Assembly (NCBI GenBank): GCA_023453335.1
Contig: JAEXTU010000059.1
Span: 1-9,017 of the forward strand
Direction: 5' to 3'
Source of the DNA: Pseudomonadota bacterium
GTDB taxonomy: Bacteria > Desulfobacterota > Desulfovibrionia > Desulfovibrionales > Desulfovibrionaceae
Length of the DNA: 9,017 nt
Every line of letters starts with the position of its first letter. The first letter of the stretch is position 1. The notes below the pieces were generated by a model, which worked only from the letters and a program-made list of their open reading frames with translations, had not been told where the DNA came from and made no database searches. Below, one piece after another: positions 1 through 6,331 of this stretch. The position numbers and the translations under genes were made by a program.

Positions 1-697
1 CCCCGGACTCGTTCCAGAAGCGGGTGGTTTCGCTCACCCGCGTGTCGTGCGGGGCGCGGATGAAGACCCGGATGAGCACGCTGTGGCCGTCCTCGTCCAG
101 GTCGTAGGCCACCACCTGGCCCACCTTGATCTGCCGGAAGTACACCGGCGAGCCCACGTCCAGGGAGCCCAGCCGTTCGGAGCGCAGGGAGAACACCCGG
201 CCCGCCTGGTCCAGGGGGAGCACCGGCGGCTTGTCCAGGCCGGCGAAGGCGGTCTCCAGCTTGCCCGACTTGGAGAGCTGCACCCCGATGTAGGCCCCGG
301 AGAACAGGGTGCCCAGGCCCGAGATCTCGCCGCCGGAAACCTGGGCGCGCACCACCCAGAACTCGGTCTCTGCGCGCATGTAGCGCTCCATGCCCTTGGC
401 CATGCGGGCCTTGACCACCACGTGGGAGAGGTCGTCGCTGTACTCGATGGCCTCGACCTTGCCCACCTCCACGTCCTTGAACTTGACCTTGGTCTTGCCC
501 GCGGTCAGGCCCTCGGCGGTCTTGAAGGTGATGGTCACCAGCGGCCCCAGGGAGGTGACGGCGTCGTAGGCCATCCAGGCCCCGGCCAGGAGCGCCACCA
601 GGGGGATGATCCAGACGATGGAGAAATGGCGCCGGGTGGACAACCGGGGTTCGGGCACGGCGGCGGGGATTTCCGGGGGCAGGGAGCTGTCGTCCAT
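1..697 (-). CDS. pqiB: PqiB-type MCE domain protein (partial, C-terminus beyond window)
   Basis: Intermembrane-transport protein of the PqiB/MCE family, anchored in the inner membrane with its MCE domains in the periplasm, where family members form channels for lipids between the two membranes. I read 232 codons from the ATG at 697; the frame stays open to the left edge. After a short Pro-rich cytoplasmic tail there is one membrane segment (about residues 25-44), a first MCE domain (about 52-142, with 'AEGLTAGKTKVKF' and the PqiB-like 'SGLGTLFSGAYIGVQ') and the start of a second (from about 167, 'LGSLDVGSPVYFRQIKVGQVV'). Enterobacterial PqiB is near 546 aa with three MCE domains, so more than half is probably missing. 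The start lies 2 nt after the stop of the second PqiA gene, so translation is probably coupled. Family assignment is firm; the substrate cannot be told from sequence. Confidence 0.9.
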   Translation of the reverse strand, partial: MDDSSLPPEIPAAVPEPRLSTRRHFSIVWIIPLVALLAGAWMAYDAVTSLGPLVTITFKTAEGLTAGKTKVKFKDVEVGKVEAIEYSDDLSHVVVKARMAKGMERYMRAETEFWVVRAQVSGGEISGLGTLFSGAYIGVQLSKSGKLETAFAGLDKPPVLPLDQAGRVFSLRSERLGSLDVGSPVYFRQIKVGQVVAYDLDEDGHSVLIRVFIRAPHDTRVSETTRFWNESG

Positions 698-699
698 GT

Positions 700-1323
700 C
701 TACTCCGATGATTCCAGGCTGTCCCAGATGAGGCGGGGGTCGAAGCTCATGGCCGCGAGCATGGTGGACACCACCACCGCGGCGAAGAACAGGGCGCCGG
801 GCTGGGCTTCCACCGTGGCCAGGGCGCGCAACCGGACCAGGGCGGTGAGCACGGTCACCACGTAGATGTCCACCATGGACCAGCGGCCGATGGCCTCGTT
901 CAGGCGGTAGAGCCGGGTGCGGTCCCGGGGCCGCCAGGCGCTGTCCCGCTGCACCGAAACCAGCAGAAAGGACAGGACCACGATCTTGAGCACCGGCACT
1001 ACGATGCTGGCGAAGAACACGATGGCGGCCAGGGGCCACATGCCACCGGTCACCAGGTAGACGATGCCCGAGAACACCGTGTCCTGGCGCACCCCGGTGA
1101 GGGTGGCGGTTTCCATGATGGGCAGGGCCATGGCCGGCACGTAGAGGACCATGGCCGTGAACAGCAGTGCCCAGGTGCGGGCCAGGCTGTCCGGCTTGCG
1201 CTGGTGCAGGGCCGCGCCGCAGCGCGGGCAGGCCGCGTGCGGGAACCCGGGGCGCTGCACCAGCAGGTGGCAGACGTGGCAGTCCATGAGCCCGGCCGAG
1301 CGGGCGGTGAGGTAGTTGCTCAT
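700..1323 (-). CDS. pqiA: PqiA-family membrane protein, second half-size copy
   Basis: Inner-membrane protein of the paraquat-inducible protein A family (207 aa), the usual partner of PqiB. The N-terminus carries two zinc-ribbon-like pairs, C15-x2-C18 and C32-x2-C35, followed by about four hydrophobic helices (near 48-70, 97-122, 150-166 and 175-193). The C-terminal 'DPRLIWDSLE' matches 'DPEVVWDRLG' in the preceding gene, showing that the two are homologous domains. Enterobacterial PqiA carries both domains in one chain of about 417 aa; here they are separate genes. The ATG at 1323 overlaps the stop of the upstream gene in an ATGA, which implies translational reinitiation. The open frame extends far upstream without a stop, but that extension only overlaps the first pqiA in another frame and is Pro/Arg-rich, so I reject it. 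PqiA is thought to support PqiB-mediated lipid transport; its exact role is not settled. Confidence 0.9.
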   Translation of the reverse strand: MSNYLTARSAGLMDCHVCHLLVQRPGFPHAACPRCGAALHQRKPDSLARTWALLFTAMVLYVPAMALPIMETATLTGVRQDTVFSGIVYLVTGGMWPLAAIVFFASIVVPVLKIVVLSFLLVSVQRDSAWRPRDRTRLYRLNEAIGRWSMVDIYVVTVLTALVRLRALATVEAQPGALFFAAVVVSTMLAAMSFDPRLIWDSLESSE

Positions 1324-1928
1324 GGCGGCGTCCCCAGCCGGTCCCAGACCACCTCCGGGTCCAGGGCGGAACTCACCCAGGCCAGCACCGGGATGAGCAG
1401 GCCGAAGGCGTACAGGGACGGCCCGAGCAGGATGTCCGCGGTGTCCGCGAGCTTGACCATGGCCACCATGATGCCCAGGAGAAAGACCTCCATCATGGAC
1501 CAGGGAGTGAGTCCCAGGGCCAGGCGGAAGGCCCGGCCGGCCCAGGGCGGGGGGGTGCGGTCCAGGTGCAGGGGCAGCAGCACCGCGGCGAACAGGGAGA
1601 GCTTGGCCAGGGGGGCCAGAATGCTGGTCAGGAACACCAGCACGGACAGGGCGTAGTTGCCCTGGTCCCAGAGCCGGAGCACGCCGGAGACGAGCACCGC
1701 CTGCTGGGTCTCGTCGCCGAGGCGCATGCCCAGCAGGGGGAAGGCGTTGGCCACCGCGAAGAGGATGAGCCCGGCCACGGTGAGGGCCAGGCAGGAGTCG
1801 ATGCTGCCCCGCCGCCGGCGGTAGAGCAGTGCGCCGCAGCGCACGCAACGGGCGGTCCCCCCTCGCGGCAGGGGGGCGGTGCGGTGCAGCAGGTCGCACT
1901 CGTGGCAGGCGATGAGGCTGTGGTCCAT
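1320..1928 (-). CDS. pqiA: PqiA-family membrane protein, first half-size copy
   Basis: First gene of the pqi operon (202 aa), corresponding to the N-terminal half of a full-length PqiA. It begins with a zinc-ribbon-like cysteine set (C8-x2-C11 and C28-x2-C31). About four transmembrane segments follow (near 45-65, 92-120, 143-162 and 170-188), including the family-typical 'WSMMEVFLLGIMVAMVKL'. The ATG at 1928 is preceded by GGGAAG about 6 nt upstream, an acceptable ribosome site. The stop overlaps the start of the second PqiA gene by 4 nt. It should sit in the inner membrane and act with the second PqiA and PqiB. Separate half-size PqiA proteins are known outside the enterobacteria, so this is a variant arrangement and not a broken gene: both reading frames are intact and well conserved. 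Confidence 0.9.
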   Translation of the reverse strand: MDHSLIACHECDLLHRTAPLPRGGTARCVRCGALLYRRRRGSIDSCLALTVAGLILFAVANAFPLLGMRLGDETQQAVLVSGVLRLWDQGNYALSVLVFLTSILAPLAKLSLFAAVLLPLHLDRTPPPWAGRAFRLALGLTPWSMMEVFLLGIMVAMVKLADTADILLGPSLYAFGLLIPVLAWVSSALDPEVVWDRLGTPP

Positions 1929-1980
1929 GCCGTGCTTCCCGGGTTGGCTGCGGCTCCCCTAAGGGCGCCGACGGCCTGGG

Positions 1981-2009
1981 AATACACCACGATACGGCAC
2001 GGGATGCAA
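1981..2009 (-). promoter_or_regulatory. Possible sigma-70-like promoter of the pqi operon
   Basis: On the minus strand TTGCAT (2004-2009) and TGTATT (1981-1986) are separated by 17 nt, with a TG one base before the -10 hexamer (extended -10). This lies about 55 nt upstream of the first pqiA start and just past the end of the kinase gene. The -35 match is poor (3 of 6), so this is only a candidate. Confidence 0.3.
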
Positions 2010-2011
2010 GG

Positions 2012-2028
2012 CCCGCCGCAGCGGCGGG
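2012..2028 (-). terminator. GC hairpin right after the kinase stop codon (terminator-like)
   Basis: CCCGCCGC and GCGGCGGG form a perfect 8-bp inverted repeat around a single central base, starting one base beyond the TGA of the histidine kinase gene. Its position suggests transcription termination between the kinase and pqi. The following minus-strand bases (CCTTGCATCC) lack a real T-run, so it may be a weak or factor-assisted terminator. Confidence 0.4.
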
Positions 2029-3012
2029 TCAGCGGGCAATGGCGGGCATGGGCAGGACGATGCGGATTTCCAGGCCCCCGCCGGATTCATTAAGGATTTC
2101 GAACCGGCCGCCGAGCAGCTCCACCCGGTCGCGCATGCCCGGGATGCCCGAGCCCGGCGGCGTCCCCTCGGCGGGAATGCCCCGGCCGTTGTCCCGGAAG
2201 CAGTACCGCACCTCGCCGTCCCCGTGCTGCACGGCCAGGCGCAGGGCCGTGGCCCCGCTGTGCCGCAGGGCGTTGGTCAGGGCCTCCTGGGTCACCCGGA
2301 ACAGGGCGGTCTTGAGTTCCGGGGCCAGTTGCTCCTCGTCCACCTGGAAGTCCAGCACGGCCTCGCCGTCCGGGATCAGGGTGGGGAACCGGCCCAGGAG
2401 CCGGTGCAGGGCCGTGCCCAGGCCCACCGCCTCCAGCACCGGGGGCCGCAGGTCGGCGATGATGCGGCGCAGGTCGTCGATGGTGTCCAGGACCAGGGAG
2501 GAGATGCGCACGAACCCGGAGGCGTCCGCGTCCGGGGCGGCGTCGGCCAGGCGCAGGCGCTCGGACTCCAGGAACATGCGCACGGTGAACAGGTTCTGGA
2601 TGACCCCGTCGTGCAGGTCCCGGGCCAGGCGCTCCCGCTCGCGGTCCTGGGCCTCCAGGAGCAGGGCCGGGACCTTGCGCAGGGAGGTGAAGGCGTCGTC
2701 CAGGCTGCGGGTGCGCTCCCGCACCCGGGCCTCCAGGTATTCCTTGGACTCGGCCAGCTCGGCCTCCACCTGGGCGCGGCGGGCGACCTCCGCGCGCAGG
2801 TGCCAGTTGGCGGCCTCCAGCTCGGCCACCGAGGCCTCCAGGTCCTGGCCCACGGAGCGGAGCCGGGCGCCCCGGGCGTCGGAGATGTGCTCCAGCCGGG
2901 CATGCTCGGCGCGGGCCTCCTCCAGGGCCAGGCGCAGCGCTTCGGCCTCCTTCTCCAGGTCCATGCGCGAGCGGTCGGAAGGGTCGGGGCCGGGGCGGGT
3001 AGGGTCGGGCAC
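2029..3012 (-). CDS. Cytoplasmic sensor histidine kinase, NarL/DegS (HisKA_3) type
   Basis: Two-component sensor kinase of 327 aa with no membrane segment. Residues about 17-125 form a long charged, heptad-like coiled coil with no recognisable PAS, GAF or Cache domain. The HisKA_3 dimerisation region follows with 'LARDLHDGVIQ', where H134 is the expected phosphorylation site and D135 the adjacent acidic residue. The HATPase_c domain has an N-box in 'TQEALTNALRHSG' (N247), a G1 box 'DNGRGI' (274-279) and a G2 box 'GSGIPGMRDRV' (287-297). All expected catalytic elements are present. I take the GTG at 3012 as start: GGAG lies 9 nt upstream, whereas the in-frame ATG at residue 17 has no ribosome site. 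No response regulator gene is adjacent; the expected partner would be a LuxR/NarL-type regulator elsewhere. The signal is unknown, but the lack of membrane segments points to an intracellular cue or a partner protein. Confidence 0.9.
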   Translation of the reverse strand: MPDPTRPGPDPSDRSRMDLEKEAEALRLALEEARAEHARLEHISDARGARLRSVGQDLEASVAELEAANWHLRAEVARRAQVEAELAESKEYLEARVRERTRSLDDAFTSLRKVPALLLEAQDRERERLARDLHDGVIQNLFTVRMFLESERLRLADAAPDADASGFVRISSLVLDTIDDLRRIIADLRPPVLEAVGLGTALHRLLGRFPTLIPDGEAVLDFQVDEEQLAPELKTALFRVTQEALTNALRHSGATALRLAVQHGDGEVRYCFRDNGRGIPAEGTPPGSGIPGMRDRVELLGGRFEILNESGGGLEIRIVLPMPAIAR

Positions 3013-3057
3013 GGGCTATATCTCCAGTGGACGCGGGCGTCGAAGTCGTTCTGCTCC

Positions 3058-3086
3058 TTGAAAGCATGAAACCGGATGGATGACAA
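3058..3086 (-). promoter_or_regulatory. Possible promoter of the histidine kinase gene
   Basis: On the minus strand TTGTCA (3081-3086, 5 of 6 to the -35 consensus) is 17 nt from TTTCAA (3058-3063), which is preceded by TG one base upstream. Transcription would start near 3050, about 38 nt before the GTG start. The -10 hexamer is weak (3 of 6). The site lies within the trmL upstream region, so the two genes probably share control DNA. Confidence 0.25.
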
Positions 3087-3115
3087 GGAGGGAGTATGCA
3101 GGTACACCGCCCGCC

Positions 3116-3571
3116 ATGCACCTGGTGCTCTACACCCCCGAGATTCCGCCCAACACCGGCAACGTGGCCCGCCTCTGCGCGGCCACCCGCACCCCCCTGC
3201 ACCTCATCGAGCCCCTGGGCTTCTCCCTGGAGGACCGCTACCTGCGGAGGGCCGGCCTGGACTACTGGCCCCACGTGGACAAGGCGGTCTGGCCCGACTT
3301 CGCCAGCTACCGCGCCGCCTACCCCCGCCAGCGCATCATCCTCACCAGCGCCCGCCAGGGCGAGCGCTACGACCGCTTCGACTATACCCCGAGCGACACC
3401 CTGGTCCTCGGCCCCGAAACCCGCGGCCTGCCCGAGGACCTCCTGGCCGCCCACCCCCAGTGCGTGCGCCTGCCCATCTGGGGCCAGGTGCGCAGCCTCA
3501 ATCTTTCAACCGCGGCGGGGATTCTACTCTACGAAGCGTTACGGAAGAGTGGCGGACTGCCCGAAGAATAA
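3116..3571 (+). CDS. trmL: tRNA (cytidine/uridine-34-2'-O)-methyltransferase TrmL
   Basis: SPOUT-superfamily methyltransferase that uses S-adenosylmethionine to 2'-O-methylate the wobble nucleotide (position 34) of certain leucine tRNAs. It is a cytoplasmic protein that acts as a dimer. The 151-aa product is close to the E. coli length of 157. It opens with 'MHLVLYTPEIPPNTGNVARLC' features matching the TrmL N-terminus residue for residue in layout. It then has 'LRRAGLDY' (43-50), 'GPETRGLP' (99-106) and the C-terminal knot motif 'RSLNLSTAAGILLYEALR' (126-143), which bind the cofactor. I choose the ATG at 3116 because it aligns with the family N-terminus. An in-frame ATG at 3080 would add 12 residues. 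The strong AGGAGG at 3086-3091 is 24 nt from the chosen start, so the start is less certain than the identity. The stop codon abuts the terminator shared with the convergent chemoreceptor gene. Confidence 0.92.
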   Translation: MHLVLYTPEIPPNTGNVARLCAATRTPLHLIEPLGFSLEDRYLRRAGLDYWPHVDKAVWPDFASYRAAYPRQRIILTSARQGERYDRFDYTPSDTLVLGPETRGLPEDLLAAHPQCVRLPIWGQVRSLNLSTAAGILLYEALRKSGGLPEE

Positions 3572-3600
3572 AAGGACGCCGGGCGAGCCCGGCGTCCTTT
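3571..3600. terminator. Bidirectional rho-independent terminator between trmL and the chemoreceptor gene
   Basis: AAAGGACGCCGGGC (3571-3584) and GCCCGGCGTCCTTT (3587-3600) are a perfect 14-bp inverted repeat around GA. The GC stem with a CGAG tetraloop is flanked by an A-run on one side and a T-run on the other, so it can terminate transcripts from both convergent genes. The first base is the last base of the trmL TAA stop, and the chemoreceptor stop lies 21 nt beyond the other side. Confidence 0.9.
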
Positions 3601-3621
3601 CTCATTTCACGAACAGCCCGC

Positions 3622-6000
3622 CTAGCTGGCCAGGTCCTTGAGCTTGCGGGCCAGGACGTCGAGCTCCTGCACCGAGGTGGCCGCGGCGGACATGCCCTGG
3701 GCGGTCTCGGCGGAGATGCGGCGGACGTCCTCCAGGGAGCGGGTGATCTGCTCGCTGCCCGCGGACTGCTCCTCGGCCGCGGCGGCGATGGACTGGACCT
3801 GCTGGTTGGTGCTCTCCACGATGGAGAGTATCTCCTTCAGGCGCTCGCCGGACTGGTTGGCCATGTCCGTGGAGGTGGCGATCTCTCCGGCCGCGCTCTC
3901 GGTGGCGGTGATGGCCTCCCGGGTGCCGGTCTGGATGCTCTTGATGGAGTCCTCCACCTCCTTGGTGGCGGTCATGGTCTTCTCGGCCAGCTTGCGCACC
4001 TCGTCGGCCACCACCGCGAACCCGCGTCCCGCCTCGCCGGCCCGGGCCGCCTCGATGGCGGCGTTGAGCGCCAGCAGGTTGGTCTGGTCCGCGATGTCGT
4101 TGATGACCCCGATGATGCGGCCGATGCCCTCGGCCTGGGAGCCCAGCTTGTCCATGCGCTCCTTGAGCGCGGTCACCTGGCGCTGCACCTGGCCGATGGA
4201 AGTTACCGCCCGGCCCACCACGTCTGCGCCCTCCATGGCCTTGGTCCGCGCGGCATTGGCGTTCTCGGCCGCGGCCGCGGCGTTCTTGGCCACGTCCAGG
4301 ACCGTGGAGTTCATCTGGTCCATGGCCGTGGCGGTCTCGTCGGTGCGCTTGCTCTGCATCTCCGCGCCCTCGGAGGCCTCGTTCACCTGGCTGGACATGG
4401 CCTCCAGGTTCGCGGCGATGCGCTCCACGGCCTCGCCCACCGCCGAGTTCACCTGGGCGATGCGCTCCAGGTTCTTTTCCAGTTCCTTCTCCTTGTTGAC
4501 CATGTCGGTCACGTCCTTGGCCATGACCACCTCGCCCACCACCCGGCCCGCGCAGTCGCGCAGCTTGTCGCGCACCGGCTGCACGAAGCGGGTGCGGCCC
4601 TCCACCATCAGTTCCTGGAGACTCGCGTCGCCGCTGCTGGCGCTGCACAGGGCCGGCGGGAGCACGTCCGCGCAGCGGCGCTGCATGATCCCGTCCAGGG
4701 CCTTGCCCGCGGCCCGGGTGGTGGCGCTGTTGGCGGCCAGGAGCATGCCCTGCTGGTCCACGGCGAAGATGGGGTCGGTGACCGCGTTCAGCATGTTCAC
4801 GAAGTTCTCGTTCTCGCACAGGCTCTTGTTGATGCGGTCCATGAGGGTGTTGAAGGCCGCGCACAACTGGCCCACCTCGTCCTGGTACTTGATGGCCATG
4901 CGCACGGCCAGGTCGCCCTGGGACGCGGCGCGGGCCACCCCGGCTGCGGCCTTGAGCGGGGCCAGGAGTATCTTGTTGATGAGCACCACCAGGATGAGGG
5001 CGGGGATGATGGCCGCGGCGGCCGAGGCCAGGCTGGAGAGGATGAGCTTGCGGTCCAGGCCGCGCAGCATCTCGCTCTCCTTGAGCGCGATGCCCAAGGT
5101 CCAGCCCCAGGGCTCGAAGAAGCGCATGTAGGCCACCTTCCTGCCCGCGAAGTCGTAGCGCACCAGGCCGTCCTTCTGGTCCATGAGCGCCTGGCCGAAG
5201 GGGAACTCGGTGACCTTCTTCTTGCCCTCGATCTCCTTGTCCGGGTGCACCAGGGTCATGCCGTCGGAGCCCAGCAGGAAGGCGTAGCCCTGGCCCACCA
5301 CGTTCACCTTGGCCAGCAGTTCGCGCAGTTCCGGGGTGAGGATGAGCCGGCCCACGTAGAGCACGGCCACGATGTTGCCCCCGGCGTCGCGCAGGGGCTT
5401 GTACGCGGTGATGTACCAGTTGTTCACCACGTAGGCCTTGCCCCGGTAGGTCTCGCCCGCCATCACCGTCTTGTACACCGGGCTGTCCGCGGGGATGTAG
5501 GTGCCGGTGGCCCGGTTCCCGTCCAGCTTGCGCACGTTGGTGGACACCCGCAGGAGCTTGCCGGGCAGGACCTGGAAGATGGTGGCCGTGCCGCCCACCG
5601 CCTTCTGCACCGTGTCCACGATGGAGAAGTCGTTGGTGATGGTCTGGCTGCCCACGGTGAGGGTGGGGATGGTCACCTTCTCCTTGTCCTGGGTCACCTG
5701 GTTCACGATGTCCATGGCCACCTGGCGGGAGGCGTCCAGGCCCACCGCGCCGTGGCGGCCGAACTCCAGCTCCATGAGCACCAGGTCGGAGTCCACCTTG
5801 GCCTGGGTGATGGCGTTCTGCATGGCCAGGGTCTGGGATATCTGCTCCGCGTAGTTCTTGAGCCCGGCCTCGCCCTGTTCGGTGAGGGAGTTCTCCACCT
5901 GCACGAAGTTGACGAGCCCCATGATGCCGGCGGTGACCAGGACCAGCCCGATGCAGCCGATGAACATCTTGGCGCTGAACGAAAGCCTCTGGGACAGCAT
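3622..6000 (-). CDS. Methyl-accepting chemotaxis protein with double Cache, HAMP and PAS domains
   Basis: Transmembrane chemoreceptor of 792 aa that would signal through CheW/CheA to the flagellar motor. Domains in order: TM1 (about 12-33), periplasmic Cache_3-Cache_2-like sensor (about 38-310, with 'GGTATIFQ', 'DSPVYKTVMAGETYRGKAYV', 'WYITAYKPLRDAGGNIVAVLYVG'), TM2 (about 319-341), HAMP (about 343-395), a PAS domain (about 398-505), then the MCP signalling domain (about 530-790). The conserved hairpin tip 'IADQTNLLALNAAIEAARAGE' region spans about 636-656. The C-terminus 'ARKLKDLAS' has no CheR/CheB-docking pentapeptide. The ATG at 6000 has GAGGAGG 9 nt upstream. Cache domains of this class commonly bind small organic molecules, but the ligand cannot be named here. 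The PAS domain could add a cytoplasmic redox or metabolic input; no CxxCH haem motif is present. It is divergent from the hydrogenase operon. Confidence 0.95.
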   Translation of the reverse strand: MLSQRLSFSAKMFIGCIGLVLVTAGIMGLVNFVQVENSLTEQGEAGLKNYAEQISQTLAMQNAITQAKVDSDLVLMELEFGRHGAVGLDASRQVAMDIVNQVTQDKEKVTIPTLTVGSQTITNDFSIVDTVQKAVGGTATIFQVLPGKLLRVSTNVRKLDGNRATGTYIPADSPVYKTVMAGETYRGKAYVVNNWYITAYKPLRDAGGNIVAVLYVGRLILTPELRELLAKVNVVGQGYAFLLGSDGMTLVHPDKEIEGKKKVTEFPFGQALMDQKDGLVRYDFAGRKVAYMRFFEPWGWTLGIALKESEMLRGLDRKLILSSLASAAAAIIPALILVVLINKILLAPLKAAAGVARAASQGDLAVRMAIKYQDEVGQLCAAFNTLMDRINKSLCENENFVNMLNAVTDPIFAVDQQGMLLAANSATTRAAGKALDGIMQRRCADVLPPALCSASSGDASLQELMVEGRTRFVQPVRDKLRDCAGRVVGEVVMAKDVTDMVNKEKELEKNLERIAQVNSAVGEAVERIAANLEAMSSQVNEASEGAEMQSKRTDETATAMDQMNSTVLDVAKNAAAAAENANAARTKAMEGADVVGRAVTSIGQVQRQVTALKERMDKLGSQAEGIGRIIGVINDIADQTNLLALNAAIEAARAGEAGRGFAVVADEVRKLAEKTMTATKEVEDSIKSIQTGTREAITATESAAGEIATSTDMANQSGERLKEILSIVESTNQQVQSIAAAAEEQSAGSEQITRSLEDVRRISAETAQGMSAAATSVQELDVLARKLKDLAS

Positions 6001-6067
6001 GTGCGGGTGCCTCCTCGTTGGGATGTGCCGGGGTCGAGACTGGAGGATATGTACTGTAAAGAATGGA

Positions 6068-6097
6068 ACAATATCACCTTTTGCCGGGGCGTTTCAA
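6068..6097 (-). promoter_or_regulatory. Sigma-70-like promoter of the chemoreceptor gene
   Basis: On the minus strand TTGAAA (6092-6097, 5 of 6) is separated by 18 nt from TATTGT (6068-6073, 4 of 6), which is preceded by TG one base upstream, giving an extended -10. Transcription would begin near 6061, about 60 nt before the ATG at 6000. The site lies in a local AT-rich patch. I saw no good flagellar sigma-28 consensus here. Confidence 0.5.
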
Positions 6098-6177
6098 GTG
6101 ATTTGGCCTGAAAATTCCGGCAGCGGCGCGTCAACGGCGCGGCGAGTGGACTGCGGCCGGGGTTTATGTGATTAATT

Positions 6178-6192
6178 GCGCAAGGCTTGCGC
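6178..6192. promoter_or_regulatory. Perfect 15-bp palindrome, candidate operator
   Basis: GCGCAAG-G-CTTGCGC is a perfect inverted repeat with 7-bp arms and one central base. It covers the candidate -35 region of the hydrogenase operon, so a dimeric repressor or activator bound there could control it. No regulator is encoded in the window, and the protein is unknown. Confidence 0.35.
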
Positions 6193-6215
6193 CGCCTTGC
6201 GGGCTTCCGTATAAG
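6187..6215 (+). promoter_or_regulatory. Possible promoter of the hydrogenase operon
   Basis: TATAAG (6210-6215) matches 5 of 6 bases of the -10 consensus and lies 17 nt downstream of TTGCGC (6187-6192), which matches only the TTG of the -35. A poor -35 overlapping a palindrome would suit an activator-dependent promoter. Transcription would start near 6222, leaving a leader of about 110 nt. Confidence 0.35.
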
Positions 6216-6224
6216 TGCGCACGT

Positions 6225-6330
6225 GCCGGGTCCGGCCTGCGGCCCGGCGGATTCTCGCGGCGGGGTTTGCGCCCGCCGGCCATCTACCGCAGGGGCGGGG
6301 CGCATGCGCCCGCCCGGCGCCGGAGGCGCC
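6225..6330 (+). promoter_or_regulatory. Structured GC-rich leader before hydB, with hairpins up to the ribosome site
   Basis: Four inverted repeats follow one another. At 6225-6248, GCCGGG/CCCGGC has an inner CCG/CGG stem and one bulged T. At 6258-6278, CGGCGGG/CCCGCCG has a 7-nt loop. At 6298-6311 is the palindrome GGGCGCATGCGCCC. At 6316-6330, GGCGCC-GGA-GGCGCC contains the Shine-Dalgarno GGAGG (6322-6326) in its loop and 3' arm. The last hairpin could hide the ribosome site of hydB. GC-rich DNA produces such repeats by chance, so function is unproven. Confidence 0.3.
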
Positions 6331-6331
6331 G

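Larger units (their letters stand above)
6001..6331. other. Divergent intergenic region, chemoreceptor / hydrogenase operon
   Basis: This 331-bp gap has no convincing gene. The left third (about 6040-6110) is the least GC-rich stretch of the window and contains the chemoreceptor promoter. A 15-bp palindrome lies at 6178-6192 and a -10-like TATAAG at 6210-6215. The remainder up to 6331 is very GC-rich and rich in inverted repeats. Short open frames here on the plus strand have Arg/Ala/Gly-rich low-complexity composition and no ribosome site, so I treat them as chance. Confidence 0.75.

Noticed and set aside
1324..1899. N-terminal extension of the second PqiA toward a 399-aa protein
   Set aside because: The extension is Pro/Arg/Ala-rich out-of-frame reading of the first pqiA. 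The ATG at 1323 begins directly before the zinc-ribbon cysteines, as expected for the family.
2090..3454. Minus-strand open frame of 454 codons across the kinase and trmL
   Set aside because: It overlaps two recognised genes in other frames, and its Pro/Gly/Ala-rich translation matches no family.
3076..6111. Plus-strand open frame of 1011 codons spanning trmL and antisense to the chemoreceptor
   Set aside because: It is His/Gly/Leu/Ala-rich with no recognisable domain and lies opposite a clear full-length MCP gene. Long antisense frames are expected in GC-rich DNA with strong third-position bias.
6104..6121. Sigma-54-like TGGC with a downstream GC element
   Set aside because: The spacing and the -12 element do not fit TGGCAC-N5-TTGC well enough to support a call.
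6166..6182. CRP/FNR/HcpR-like half-site TGTGATTAATTGCGCA
   Set aside because: Only the left half TGTGA fits; the right half GCGCA is not a TCACA-type match, so I do not call it as a site.
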